In this document: in pieces, positions 16,100-24,303 of the stretch | Position numbering within the stretch: position 1 is the first letter of the stretch | How the letters are laid out: every line of letters starts with the position of its first letter | Position numbers and translations under genes: made by a program | Notes under the pieces: model-generated | Seen by the model: only the letters and a program-made list of their open reading frames with translations | Told to the model about the DNA's origin: nothing | Database searches by the model: none | Assembly (NCBI GenBank): GCA_947459215.1 | Contig: CANHCQ010000022.1 | Location: forward strand, 1 to 63,795 | DNA: 63,795 bases | Direction: 5' to 3' | From: Phycisphaerales bacterium | Lineage (GTDB): Bacteria; Planctomycetota; Phycisphaerae; Phycisphaerales; UBA1924

Positions 16100-18403
16100 A
16101 TGTCAACTGCGACCCCCCGCCTTCGTGAACGCCTGAACCCTGCGCCGCTCGTGAACGCGGCCGGCCAGATCGTCGAGCCCGGCGAGGCCTCGCCCTTCCC
16201 CGCCGCCCATCGTGTTCCGACGATGCTCAGCGAGCGCGAGCTGAACTATTTGCACTGGCTCGGCTCCACGGTGCCTGCTCAGGGGCAGGTCGTGGAACTC
16301 GGCAGCTTTCTGGGCGGGTCGACGGCGGCACTCGTGGAAGGCATGCGTTCTTCCGGCCGGTCTCACCACCCTGCCCTCGTGTACGACGCGTTTCTCGCGC
16401 CCGACAGCGAAGCGTGCGTGAACAGCTGGTGGATGAAGCCTTTTGGCCTTCGCGCTGGTGAGAACTTCCGTCCCAAGTACGAAGCTCTGCACGCCACGCG
16501 ACTTGATCGCATCGCCATTCGTGAAGGATGGATTCCCGAAGACGCCGACACGCCGACCCAGCAGCGGGTGTATCCGGAACAGCGATCGATTGATGTGCTG
16601 TTTGTCGACGCCGCGAAGTCGTGGGGCGTTCACCGCACGATTCTGCAGGCTTTCGCCCGCCATGTGAAGCGTGGCGGCGTTGTTGTCCAGCAAGACTTCC
16701 TCGACATTCAGACGCCGTGGCTCCCCATCCACATGTGGCAGCTGCGAGATGTCTTCCGTCCCCTCGATCTCGTTAAAGCCTCGCCCTCGATGACGTTTGA
16801 ATGCATCGCCGACCCGAGTCGCCGTGTCGATCAGGCATGGGACATGGAACGCTTCCGAGACCGCGACTTGCGTGAAGACACATGGAACCGGGTGATCTCG
16901 TACTGGTCCGGTCTCATCGGTCCTGCGGCTGGCTTCCTGCACGGCCATGCGGCCAAGCACGCCGCACTCATCGGCGACTTCGCCGGCGTGCTCGCCGCCG
17001 CCCGGCGCTACGAGGGGTGGCTCAACTCGCGTGATTCCGAGGGCGTGTACGCAACACCGACTTGGAGCGAGATCCTGCACGGGTTCGCAGCGGCGGCTCC
17101 ATCAACAGCGGCCCGCGCACTCCAAGAGCTGGCGGCCGAGAGCGATGTTCGGCGGTCGCTGCCGCGCTATGCCGCCCAGAGCAGCGCCAGCTTCATGTCC
17201 TTCGACGTGCGATCTTCCTACTGGCACGGGCTGGTCGATCGGCTCAAGCAGTTAGGCACGGCGCGGATCGCCTTGTTTGGAGCCGGGGCACACACCGACT
17301 GGCTCCTTCGTTCGTGGTGGCCGGAGAACGCCCAAGGGATCTCCATCGATTGCATATTGGATGATCACACGGCCAAGACTGACGTTCTGGGCGTGGCGGT
17401 TCGAAGGCCTTCTGAGATCGCAATCTCACCGCAGATTGCAATCGTTCCGTCCTCCGACGCGCACGAGAAGAGCATCCTCGCCCGAGCCCAAGAGGTCTTC
17501 GGTTCCACGCACATGATCGTTCCGGTCTATACGTTCGAGCGCCGGACCGCGGCCGTGCACGTTCAGTGCGCCGAGCCCCAGCTGATTCGTGTCGAAGCCC
17601 GCCACCTCGAGGCCGAGGCGGCCCACAGGACGGACCTCGGCCTTCCGAGCCGACGCGCCTGGATCGACGCCTTCTCGCAGCGACTTGGCGTTCCGAGTTG
17701 GGTGAAGGGGTATGTCAATTATCGCGATGCCCAGTTCCTATGGGATCTCGTCGAGGCGGTGCGACCCGACACGATCGCTGAGGTTGGAACCGCATCCGGC
17801 GTCTCGACGGGGCTCCTCGCTGCGGCGTCGGACTACTTCGGTGGAACGACCAGGCCCCGCGGCACGGTGCATTCGTTCGATATCGCCGATCGGTGCTATT
17901 TTGACCATTCCCGTCCGGTTGGTTCGGCCGCTCTCGAGGCTCTGCCGCACCTGCGCGACATGATCGAACTCAATCCTTGCCGCACGGCGATTGATGCTGC
18001 CCGGCGCTTTGGTGTCGGCGAGATCGACATGGCGTTCATCGACGGCGATCACCGCCATCCCACGCCCACGCTCGATCTGCTCGCGTTGCTCTACGCGCTT
18101 CGGCCCGGTGCGTGGGTTGTGCTGCACGACATCGAACTCACCGAGGTCGCCAAGGTTTCGCGCGCCAATGGAAAACTGGATTGGGACGTCGTCACGGGCG
18201 CTGAGTCACTCTTCCATCGCTGGCCGTTCCAGAAAATACAGCCCCAGCACCCGGACGCATGGGCGAACAACATCGGTGCGATCAAGCTTCCGATGAACTC
18301 GGGCGATGCGATCGAGTTCCTGCTTGAGCATCTGAAGGAGGCGTGGGAGATTCCAGATGCTGCGCCGGCCATCCGTGCCGCACTCCGGGCGAAGGCCGCG
18401 TAG
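16100..18403 (+). CDS. Methyltransferase-module-methyltransferase fusion
   Basis: This protein has 767 residues. Residues about 40-250 are a class I SAM methyltransferase-like domain (VVELGSFLGGSTAALVEG at 64-81, DVLFVDAAKSWG at 165-176, VKRGGVVVQQDF at 189-200). Residues 388-479 are the cluster's GxGxHT-type module (ALFGAGAHTDWLL at 391-403, ILDDH at 419-423, SSDAHE at 451-456). Residues about 540-730 are a second methyltransferase (IAEVGTASGVSTGLL at 559-573, DMAFIDGDHRHP at 643-654, LRPGAWVVLHD at 667-677). GGAG stands just before ATG 16100. Both methyltransferases resemble the Methyltransf_24/TylF type acting on sugars. It is the last gene of the cluster and ends before a bidirectional terminator. 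Confidence 0.85.
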   Translation: MSTATPRLRERLNPAPLVNAAGQIVEPGEASPFPAAHRVPTMLSERELNYLHWLGSTVPAQGQVVELGSFLGGSTAALVEGMRSSGRSHHPALVYDAFLAPDSEACVNSWWMKPFGLRAGENFRPKYEALHATRLDRIAIREGWIPEDADTPTQQRVYPEQRSIDVLFVDAAKSWGVHRTILQAFARHVKRGGVVVQQDFLDIQTPWLPIHMWQLRDVFRPLDLVKASPSMTFECIADPSRRVDQAWDMERFRDRDLREDTWNRVISYWSGLIGPAAGFLHGHAAKHAALIGDFAGVLAAARRYEGWLNSRDSEGVYATPTWSEILHGFAAAAPSTAARALQELAAESDVRRSLPRYAAQSSASFMSFDVRSSYWHGLVDRLKQLGTARIALFGAGAHTDWLLRSWWPENAQGISIDCILDDHTAKTDVLGVAVRRPSEIAISPQIAIVPSSDAHEKSILARAQEVFGSTHMIVPVYTFERRTAAVHVQCAEPQLIRVEARHLEAEAAHRTDLGLPSRRAWIDAFSQRLGVPSWVKGYVNYRDAQFLWDLVEAVRPDTIAEVGTASGVSTGLLAAASDYFGGTTRPRGTVHSFDIADRCYFDHSRPVGSAALEALPHLRDMIELNPCRTAIDAARRFGVGEIDMAFIDGDHRHPTPTLDLLALLYALRPGAWVVLHDIELTEVAKVSRANGKLDWDVVTGAESLFHRWPFQKIQPQHPDAWANNIGAIKLPMNSGDAIEFLLEHLKEAWEIPDAAPAIRAALRAKAA

Positions 18404-18448
18404 AAGGAACCGCCGAGCCGTGTTCCAAAGCCTCCGGAAGCCAACGAA

Positions 18449-18474
18449 AAAGGCCCCGGAGATCCGGGGCCTTT
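18449..18474. terminator. Bidirectional terminator between glycan cluster and M16 gene
   Basis: AAAGGCCCCGGA GAT TCCGGGGCCTTT-type hairpin with A-runs on the left and T-runs on the right. It lies between the convergent stops at 18403 and 18498 and can serve both strands. Confidence 0.85.
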
Positions 18475-18497
18475 CGCTTGCCAAGAGGCTTGGTTGA

Positions 18498-21302
18498 TCA
18501 CTTCTTCTCGTCGGTCTTCTTCTCGTCCACCTTCTTGGGTTCGAGATCACCCGCTTGGATCTCGACAAAGGCCAGACCCGACATGCGACGCTTCACGGCG
18601 TCGTTGATCTGTTGCACGTTGAGTGAGTCGATCTTGTCCAGGCGGTCCGCATCCCACTTCATGGTGCGGTTGAGGTAGATGCCGTTGGTCATGCTGCTGG
18701 CGATGTAGCTGTCGTCGTTGAGGTTGGTCATGAAATCGAGCCGGTACGACTTCTTGGCCTCGCCAAGTTCCTTCTCGTCGATGCCGCTCTCGATCCAGCG
18801 GGTCATTTCCTCTTTCATGGCGTCGGCGGCCTTGCCGGCGTTCTGCTTGGCGCAGATCGCGAACGCAAAGAGATTGCTGACCGGGTCAAGCGGGTTGGCC
18901 TGCAGCCCGGCGCCGGCGCCGTAGGACAGGCCTTCCTTCTGACGCAGACGGTCGAGCATGCGGCTCTTGGCGCCGCCGCCGAGAATGTACGACGCGATCT
19001 GCAGGGCCGGAGCGTCCTCGTCGTTCTCCGACATCTTGAACGCGGTGGCCATGCCGACCATGGCCATCGGCTTGTCGGGCGTGTTGATCTTCTTCGCACC
19101 CGACTCGTTGGCAACGAACGGCCGCTCGATCCGCTTGAACGGCTTCTTGACCGCCCAGCCGTCGAACGCCTTCTTGAGCTCGTTGGTCAGGGCCGCGGCG
19201 TCAAACTCGCCGACCGCCGCCACCTGCACGCTGCTGGGGCCGACCTGATCGCTGTAGAGCTTCTTCACCTCGTCGAGCTTGATGTCCTTGGTTTCGGCAA
19301 GGCGTTCCTCCATCGTCGGAACGTAGAGCAGCGAATCCTTGGGGAAGGGCGACATGGAGCGCTGCATCGTGGCCATGGCCAGCGACTGGGGGTTGCTGAG
19401 CTGGGCCTCGATCTGTGCGATCGCTTCCTTCTGCATGGTGGCGAATTCGTTCTCGGGGAACGTGGGGTTGCGCAGCACGTCCGCCGCGATGGCCACCGCC
19501 TGGGCGATGTTCGCCTTGTCCGAAGTGATCGACACCCGCAGCGAGCCCTGCTGCTGCGAGGAGATGTTCATGGTGGACTGGATCTTGTTGAGCTCATCGG
19601 TGATCTGCTGGTACGAGCGGCTCTGGGTGCCGCGGCGGAGCATTCCGCCGAGCATCCCGTTGGCCACGCGGGTCCCGCTCAGGCTCTTTTCATCGCCGTA
19701 GCGAATGACCATCGAGACGTTCACGGCCTCGCCGCGGGTCTTCTTGGAGAGCATCGCCAAAGAGACGTTCTCTCCGATCTTCGACCGCACCGTGCGGGCG
19801 TCGATGTTCGCCGGCGTGGGGTCGAACGTTTCGCCTTCGCTCATGGTCTCCTGACCCTTGTAGCCTTCGACAATCGATCCAATCTCAGGCTTGGCCGGAA
19901 TCTCAGCGCGTACCGGGGACTTCGTCGGGATGAACTTGCCGCCGGTGCGGTTGTTCTCGACAAAGTACTTCGTCGCCACCGCCTGAACCTCGGCGGTCTT
20001 GATTGCCTTCACGCGGTCGCGGTAGATGAAGAGCAGCCGCCAGTCACCAACCGACGCGTACTCCGTCAGCTCCACACCGATGCGATTGCTGTCGGTCATC
20101 GCGAGCTTCAACGACGACAGCTCGGCGGCACGTGCGCGCTCCACTTCCTCGTCGGTCACCGGGTTGCTCGCAAAGCCCTCCATGACATCCTGCAGCTTCG
20201 CCAAGGCCGCCGCGGGGTCTTGCCCTTCCTTCAGCGTCGCGACGGACAGCATCTGCCCACGCTCGGCCATCGCGAAAGGCAGCGTCGAGACTGCTGCCGA
20301 GAGGTTGCCTTCCACCAAGGCCTTGTACAACCGCCCCGACGGCCGATTGCTCAGGATGTTGCCGAGCAGCTGCAGCGCCGTCGAATCGGGGTGCGAACCA
20401 GCGGGCGTGTGATAGAAAACGCCGACCGAAGCCTGTGAGCCTTCGCGACGGATCTCCACAAACCGCGGCCCGTCCTGCACCGGCTCTTCCGTCCACGTGT
20501 CGACGATCGGCTCGGCGGGGTTCTCGATCTTGCTGTAGTTCTGATCGATCAGCCGCAGGGTCTTTTCCATGTCGAACTTGCCCGCGACGACAAGCATCGC
20601 GTTCGCCGGGCGGTAGTAGTGCTTGTAGAACCGGCGGAGATTCTCGGCCGGCACGCGCTCAAGGTCCGATCGGTTGCCGATCGTCGAGTCGCGGTAGGGG
20701 TGCCACGTGTACGCCTTGGCGAAAAGCTCCTTCATGAGCAGCCCGAACGGGTTGTTCTCGCCCATCTCGAACTCGTTTCGAACGACGGTCATCTCTTTCT
20801 TGAGCGCCTCGCCGTCGATGAACGAGTTGACCATGCGGTCCGCCTCGAGCCGCAGCGCGAACTCGAGGTTCTCGTCACTGGCGACGAGCGTCTCGTAGTA
20901 GTTCGTGCGATCGGTCCACGTCGTGCCGTTGAACTGGGCGCCGTGGTCCTGCAGGCTCTTCCACGGGTCGGGGTGCGTAGGCGTGCCCTTGAAGACCATG
21001 TGCTCGAGCAGGTGGGCCATGCCCTTCTCGCCTCGTCCCTCGTGGCGTGAGCCGACGAAGTAGGTGATGTTCACGGTGACGTTCGACGAGGCCTGGTCGG
21101 GGAACAGCAGCACCCGCAAGCCGTTGGGCAGGCGGAATTCAGTGATGCCCTCGACCGAGGTCACGGATTTCGTGGCCCACTCCGGCAAGTTGCCGGATGC
21201 CTTGGCCGCCGGAGCGTCCGCCGCGAGCACAGACTGGGGAACGCCGCAGCACGCCGCGAGCGCGAGTGCGCCGATGAGAGCGAGTTTCGAGAGCGATTGC
21301 AT
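18498..21302 (-). CDS. Exported M16-family zinc metallopeptidase
   Basis: This 934-residue protein has two M16 units. The catalytic N-terminal half carries the inverted zinc motif H97-L-L-E100-H101 and the third ligand E177, exactly 76 residues after H101, as in pitrilysin/insulinase enzymes. The C-terminal half lacks zinc ligands but has RQKEGLSYGAG, the substrate-closing motif of the partner domain. The N-terminus is a signal sequence (LALIGALALAAC); LAAC at 15-18 could be a lipobox, giving a lipoprotein, or cleavage may follow SVLA at 25-28. GGAGGA precedes ATG 21302. Probable role: degradation of peptides in the periplasm. The C-terminal tail is Lys/Asp-rich. Confidence 0.92.
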   Translation of the reverse strand: MQSLSKLALIGALALAACCGVPQSVLAADAPAAKASGNLPEWATKSVTSVEGITEFRLPNGLRVLLFPDQASSNVTVNITYFVGSRHEGRGEKGMAHLLEHMVFKGTPTHPDPWKSLQDHGAQFNGTTWTDRTNYYETLVASDENLEFALRLEADRMVNSFIDGEALKKEMTVVRNEFEMGENNPFGLLMKELFAKAYTWHPYRDSTIGNRSDLERVPAENLRRFYKHYYRPANAMLVVAGKFDMEKTLRLIDQNYSKIENPAEPIVDTWTEEPVQDGPRFVEIRREGSQASVGVFYHTPAGSHPDSTALQLLGNILSNRPSGRLYKALVEGNLSAAVSTLPFAMAERGQMLSVATLKEGQDPAAALAKLQDVMEGFASNPVTDEEVERARAAELSSLKLAMTDSNRIGVELTEYASVGDWRLLFIYRDRVKAIKTAEVQAVATKYFVENNRTGGKFIPTKSPVRAEIPAKPEIGSIVEGYKGQETMSEGETFDPTPANIDARTVRSKIGENVSLAMLSKKTRGEAVNVSMVIRYGDEKSLSGTRVANGMLGGMLRRGTQSRSYQQITDELNKIQSTMNISSQQQGSLRVSITSDKANIAQAVAIAADVLRNPTFPENEFATMQKEAIAQIEAQLSNPQSLAMATMQRSMSPFPKDSLLYVPTMEERLAETKDIKLDEVKKLYSDQVGPSSVQVAAVGEFDAAALTNELKKAFDGWAVKKPFKRIERPFVANESGAKKINTPDKPMAMVGMATAFKMSENDEDAPALQIASYILGGGAKSRMLDRLRQKEGLSYGAGAGLQANPLDPVSNLFAFAICAKQNAGKAADAMKEEMTRWIESGIDEKELGEAKKSYRLDFMTNLNDDSYIASSMTNGIYLNRTMKWDADRLDKIDSLNVQQINDAVKRRMSGLAFVEIQAGDLEPKKVDEKKTDEKK

Positions 21303-21403
21303 GGAGTCCTCCGATCCGCCACGCCGTGCACGGCCTCAGCCGTGGTCCGCGCGGGGAATGTCCTTCAACCCAAGGGTAGTGCCGGTCCGGTCTGGCGTTG
21401 CAC

Positions 21404-21428
21404 AAAAAACCCCACGCGCCAGCGCGGG
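21404..21428 (-). terminator. Rho-independent terminator of the UbiD-like gene
   Basis: On the minus strand a 7-bp stem (CCCGCGC/GCGTGGG with one G-U pair, loop TGGC) ends in six T residues (21404-21409). It starts 5 bases past the stop codon at 21433. Confidence 0.82.
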
Positions 21429-21432
21429 CAAG

Positions 21433-23601
21433 CTAGACGCCGTACTCCGCCCAACGCCCCGCAACCCGCTCCGTGACGGCCTTGCTCATCGCAATCAGCG
21501 GCGGCCATTCCCGCACCGGCTGGCCGTTGGCTTCGTCTCCGGGCATCTTGGGGGTCGCGTCGAAGGCGATCCGCCGCCCGCAGACGCTGGTGGCGCGATC
21601 GCGGTCCGGGGCGGTGTTGGCCATCCAATGGAAGAGTGCGTTGTCGGGATTGGTCAGGTCCGATTCCGCCCCGACGATGACCGTCCAGCGGGGCAACCCG
21701 CACCCTGCGGTGAGGCCGCCGAGCGTCTTGATCAGCCTGTCTCCGTCGCCGGCTTGGTTCTTGGCGATCCGCACGAGGAGCCACCAGCCCCCGAACTCCG
21801 GCGGCACGCGTGCGTCGAGCACGCCGTGGATCTGCTTCACCCGGGCCTCGGTCGCTTTCGCCGCCTCGCCGAGCACGGCTTCGATCTCGCCAGCTTCGCA
21901 GGCTTGCTTGGCGAGTCCTTCAAGGACGCGGTGGGTCTCGGCGGGGTTGCTCTTGCGGGTGGCGTCAAACCCGATCTTGCCGCCGCCGCCGAGGAACGGG
22001 GCCGCGTGATCGAGGATGTCGATCGGTCCTCGCACCAGTTCGCTGTCCCGCGCCGGCACGCAGTGATCGCCGACCGCCCGCATCACCGCGGCGTGGTCGT
22101 GTACGTCGACGTCCTCGTCCACGATCACGATCGTCTTGGTCCACGACATCTGCCCCGCGCCCCAGATCGCGTGCATGACCCGCCGGGCGTGCAGCGGATA
22201 TTCCTTCTTGATCTTGATGAACGCGCAGTTGTGGAACGCGCCGAACATCGGCAGGTCGTAGTCCACGATGTCGGGCACGATGGTGCGCAAGAGCGGCAGG
22301 AAGATCCGCTCGGTCGCCTTGCCCAAGTAGTAATCCTCCTGCGGCGGCAATCCCACAACAGTGGTGGGGTACACCGGATTCCGACGGTGCGTGATCGCCG
22401 TGACTTCCAGCAACGGATAGCGATCCGGGAGCGAGTAGAACCCGGTGTGATCGCCGAAGGGGCCTTCGAAGATCGCGCCCGGGCCGAGCAACGAGGCCCA
22501 ATCCGCTCGCTCCCCATTTGCCATTTGCTCTTTGCCATTGGCAATTTGCTTCGGATCGAATCCAATCAACCCGGCCTCGCTGCTCACATACCCCTCGATC
22601 ACGATCTCAGCGTTCGCCGGCACGCTCAGGGGCACGGTCTTACAGTTCACCAGCGGGATCGGGCCGCGGTTCAGGAATCCCGCGAGCAGCAATTCCGAGA
22701 TTCCCGGCGGCATGGGTGCCGTCGCGGCGTAGGGCAGCACGCTCTCGCCGCCGAGCGCGATTGCCACGGGCATGCGCTCGCCGCGGGCCTTCCACGAACG
22801 CCAGTGGCGGGCGCCGTCGTGGTGCATGTGCCAGTGCATGGCCATGTGGCGCTTGCCGAAGAGCTGCACGCGGTACATGCCCACGTTCCGCGAGGGCGGC
22901 GAGTCCTTGCCGATGTCGTCGGCGTGGATGGTGTGGATGGTGCCCAGGGTGATGTATCGGCCGCGGAAGTTGGCGTTCCAGTCGGAGCCGTGGCCGAGGC
23001 CGTGGGTCGCGATGGCGCCGTCGTTGACGCCCGGGGGATATCCCAAAGCCGCGAAATCGCCGTCCTGCGGCCAGCACTTGATGATCGGTAGTCGTGTGAG
23101 GTCCACCTTGTCGCCTGTGATCACGACTTCCTGGCAGATGCCGCTGCGCACCTTCTTCGGCGGGATCCGCGCGATCTCGAGGAGCTCGGGAATCTTCTGC
23201 AGCTTGGCCAACAGCGTCGGCGGCGGCTCGGGCTTCACCAGCTTCTCGATCTTGTGGGCGAGCGACTCAAACCCGCCGGGGGTGTGGCCCGCGCTCACTC
23301 CAGGACCGGCGTCGTTGCAACCCAGCGCCATTTCGACGCGGCGGTAGGAGCCCCAGCCGTTGATGAGGACGGGGATGTCCGAGCCCTGAACATTCTCGAG
23401 CAGCAGCGCGTGGCCGCCCCCGCCGCAGAAGCGGGGATCGACGCGGCGTGCCCCGGCGGAGGGCAGGTTCGGGGCGGGCGACTTGCTCACCCGATCCGCG
23501 ATCTCGGTGATCTCCAAAACCGGCGAGACCGAACTCCGAATGCGTTTGAGCTCCCCGGCACGTTCGAGGGCGGCGATGAAGTCCTGGGTGTTCTCGTACA
23601 T
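21433..23601 (-). CDS. UbiD-family prenyl-FMN decarboxylase, long form
   Basis: UbiD enzymes carry out reversible decarboxylation of aromatic or unsaturated acids using prenylated FMN, for example in ubiquinone or menaquinone synthesis. The 722 residues are longer than the roughly 490 of E. coli UbiD. Recognisable parts are NGWGSYRRVEMALG in the N-terminal domain and EGPFGDHTGFYS in the cofactor region. Just before the latter, residues about 352-363 are encoded by a heptamer tandem array and read IANGKEQMANGE. The start MYENTQDF at 23601 is chosen by family similarity; it lies only 11 bases from the divergent methyltransferase start. No prenyltransferase (UbiX) gene is in the window. The substrate is unknown. 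Confidence 0.88.
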   Translation of the reverse strand: MYENTQDFIAALERAGELKRIRSSVSPVLEITEIADRVSKSPAPNLPSAGARRVDPRFCGGGGHALLLENVQGSDIPVLINGWGSYRRVEMALGCNDAGPGVSAGHTPGGFESLAHKIEKLVKPEPPPTLLAKLQKIPELLEIARIPPKKVRSGICQEVVITGDKVDLTRLPIIKCWPQDGDFAALGYPPGVNDGAIATHGLGHGSDWNANFRGRYITLGTIHTIHADDIGKDSPPSRNVGMYRVQLFGKRHMAMHWHMHHDGARHWRSWKARGERMPVAIALGGESVLPYAATAPMPPGISELLLAGFLNRGPIPLVNCKTVPLSVPANAEIVIEGYVSSEAGLIGFDPKQIANGKEQMANGERADWASLLGPGAIFEGPFGDHTGFYSLPDRYPLLEVTAITHRRNPVYPTTVVGLPPQEDYYLGKATERIFLPLLRTIVPDIVDYDLPMFGAFHNCAFIKIKKEYPLHARRVMHAIWGAGQMSWTKTIVIVDEDVDVHDHAAVMRAVGDHCVPARDSELVRGPIDILDHAAPFLGGGGKIGFDATRKSNPAETHRVLEGLAKQACEAGEIEAVLGEAAKATEARVKQIHGVLDARVPPEFGGWWLLVRIAKNQAGDGDRLIKTLGGLTAGCGLPRWTVIVGAESDLTNPDNALFHWMANTAPDRDRATSVCGRRIAFDATPKMPGDEANGQPVREWPPLIAMSKAVTERVAGRWAEYGV
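22514..22548. repeat. Heptamer array (CCATTTG-type) x5 inside the UbiD-like gene
   Basis: Five consecutive 7-bp units on the plus strand: CCATTTG, CCATTTG, CTCTTTG, CCATTGG, CAATTTG. They lie within coding sequence and are AT-rich against a GC-rich gene. The units resemble the octamers at 40172-40295. Confidence 0.8.
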
Positions 23602-23606
23602 AGACT
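23601..23606 (+). promoter_or_regulatory. Candidate -10 box TAGACT for leaderless methyltransferase gene
   Basis: TAGACT ends 6 bases before ATG 23613, and no Shine-Dalgarno site is present. The hexamer overlaps the first base of the divergent UbiD-like start codon. Confidence 0.5.
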
Positions 23607-23612
23607 CGCTCG

Positions 23613-24281
23613 ATGACGGCCGATCCCGCATCCAACTCGCAAGGCCCATCGGGGCGCTCGACCCTCACCCCCGACTACCAGCGCGACTGGGAAGAGTACT
23701 ACGCCGCGGTGGCGGGGAAGCCGCCGCGGGACACTCTCAAGAGAGCAATCGCCGCATTCGCCAAAGAGGATGCACCCCGCGAGCCGCGACTCGCGATCGA
23801 TATCGCCTGTGGCAGCGGGCGGGACAGCGTCGAGCTGCTCCGAAGCGGGTGGCGCGTCGTGGCGACGGATTACCACCCCGTCGCGAAGGCCCTCGCGACC
23901 GCCGCCGCGGGTTCCGATGCGTTCTGCTTCGTACAAGCCGAGATGGAAGCCCTTCCGACCCACCCCGACATCCCGCGTGCGGCGGATCTCATCAACGCAT
24001 CCTTCGCCCTGCCCTTCTGTAAGCCCGACGCGTTCCCGGCCTTGTGGAAGTGGATCGTCTCCACCCTCCGCCCGGGCGGCCGCTTCGCCGGGCAGCTCTT
24101 CGGCGACCGCGACGAGTGGTGCCACGTCCGCCCCCAGAGCCACTTCACCCGCACCCAGGTCCTCGACCTTCTCAAGCCCTTCACCATCGAGCATCTCGAT
24201 GAAGTCGAGAAAGAAGGCGACGACGCCACCGGCAAGCCGAAATACCACCACGTCTTCCACATCGTCGCTCGAAAGACCTGA
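23613..24281 (+). CDS. Class I SAM-dependent methyltransferase
   Basis: This 222-residue protein has a single methyltransferase domain: AIDIACGSGRDSVELL (about 61-76, motif I), DYHPVAKAL after beta-strand 2, and LRPGGRFAGQLFGDR (about 152-166). The first 25 residues are disordered and Ser/Thr-rich. The layout resembles TehB/Methyltransf_25-type small-molecule methyltransferases; the substrate is unknown. The gene is divergent from the UbiD-like gene with 11 bases between start codons, and is followed by an ABC transporter after 15 bases. The likely promoter sits directly at the start (TAGACT), suggesting a leaderless message. Confidence 0.88.
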   Translation: MTADPASNSQGPSGRSTLTPDYQRDWEEYYAAVAGKPPRDTLKRAIAAFAKEDAPREPRLAIDIACGSGRDSVELLRSGWRVVATDYHPVAKALATAAAGSDAFCFVQAEMEALPTHPDIPRAADLINASFALPFCKPDAFPALWKWIVSTLRPGGRFAGQLFGDRDEWCHVRPQSHFTRTQVLDLLKPFTIEHLDEVEKEGDDATGKPKYHHVFHIVARKT

Positions 24282-24303
24282 TGCCTTGACGCCTTGATGC
24301 CTT
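24280..24303. repeat. Octamer tandem repeat GAYGCCTT x3 at a gene junction
   Basis: GATGCCTT, GACGCCTT, GATGCCTT in direct succession. The array supplies part of the stop codon of the methyltransferase gene (TGA 24279-24281) and the ATG (24297) proposed for the ABC ATPase gene. Confidence 0.75.

Noticed and set aside
2919..18403. Genomic island integrated at tRNA-Ser
   Set aside because: No integrase, no repeated tRNA 3' end at the far side, and codon and base composition look like the neighbours. Position alone is not enough.
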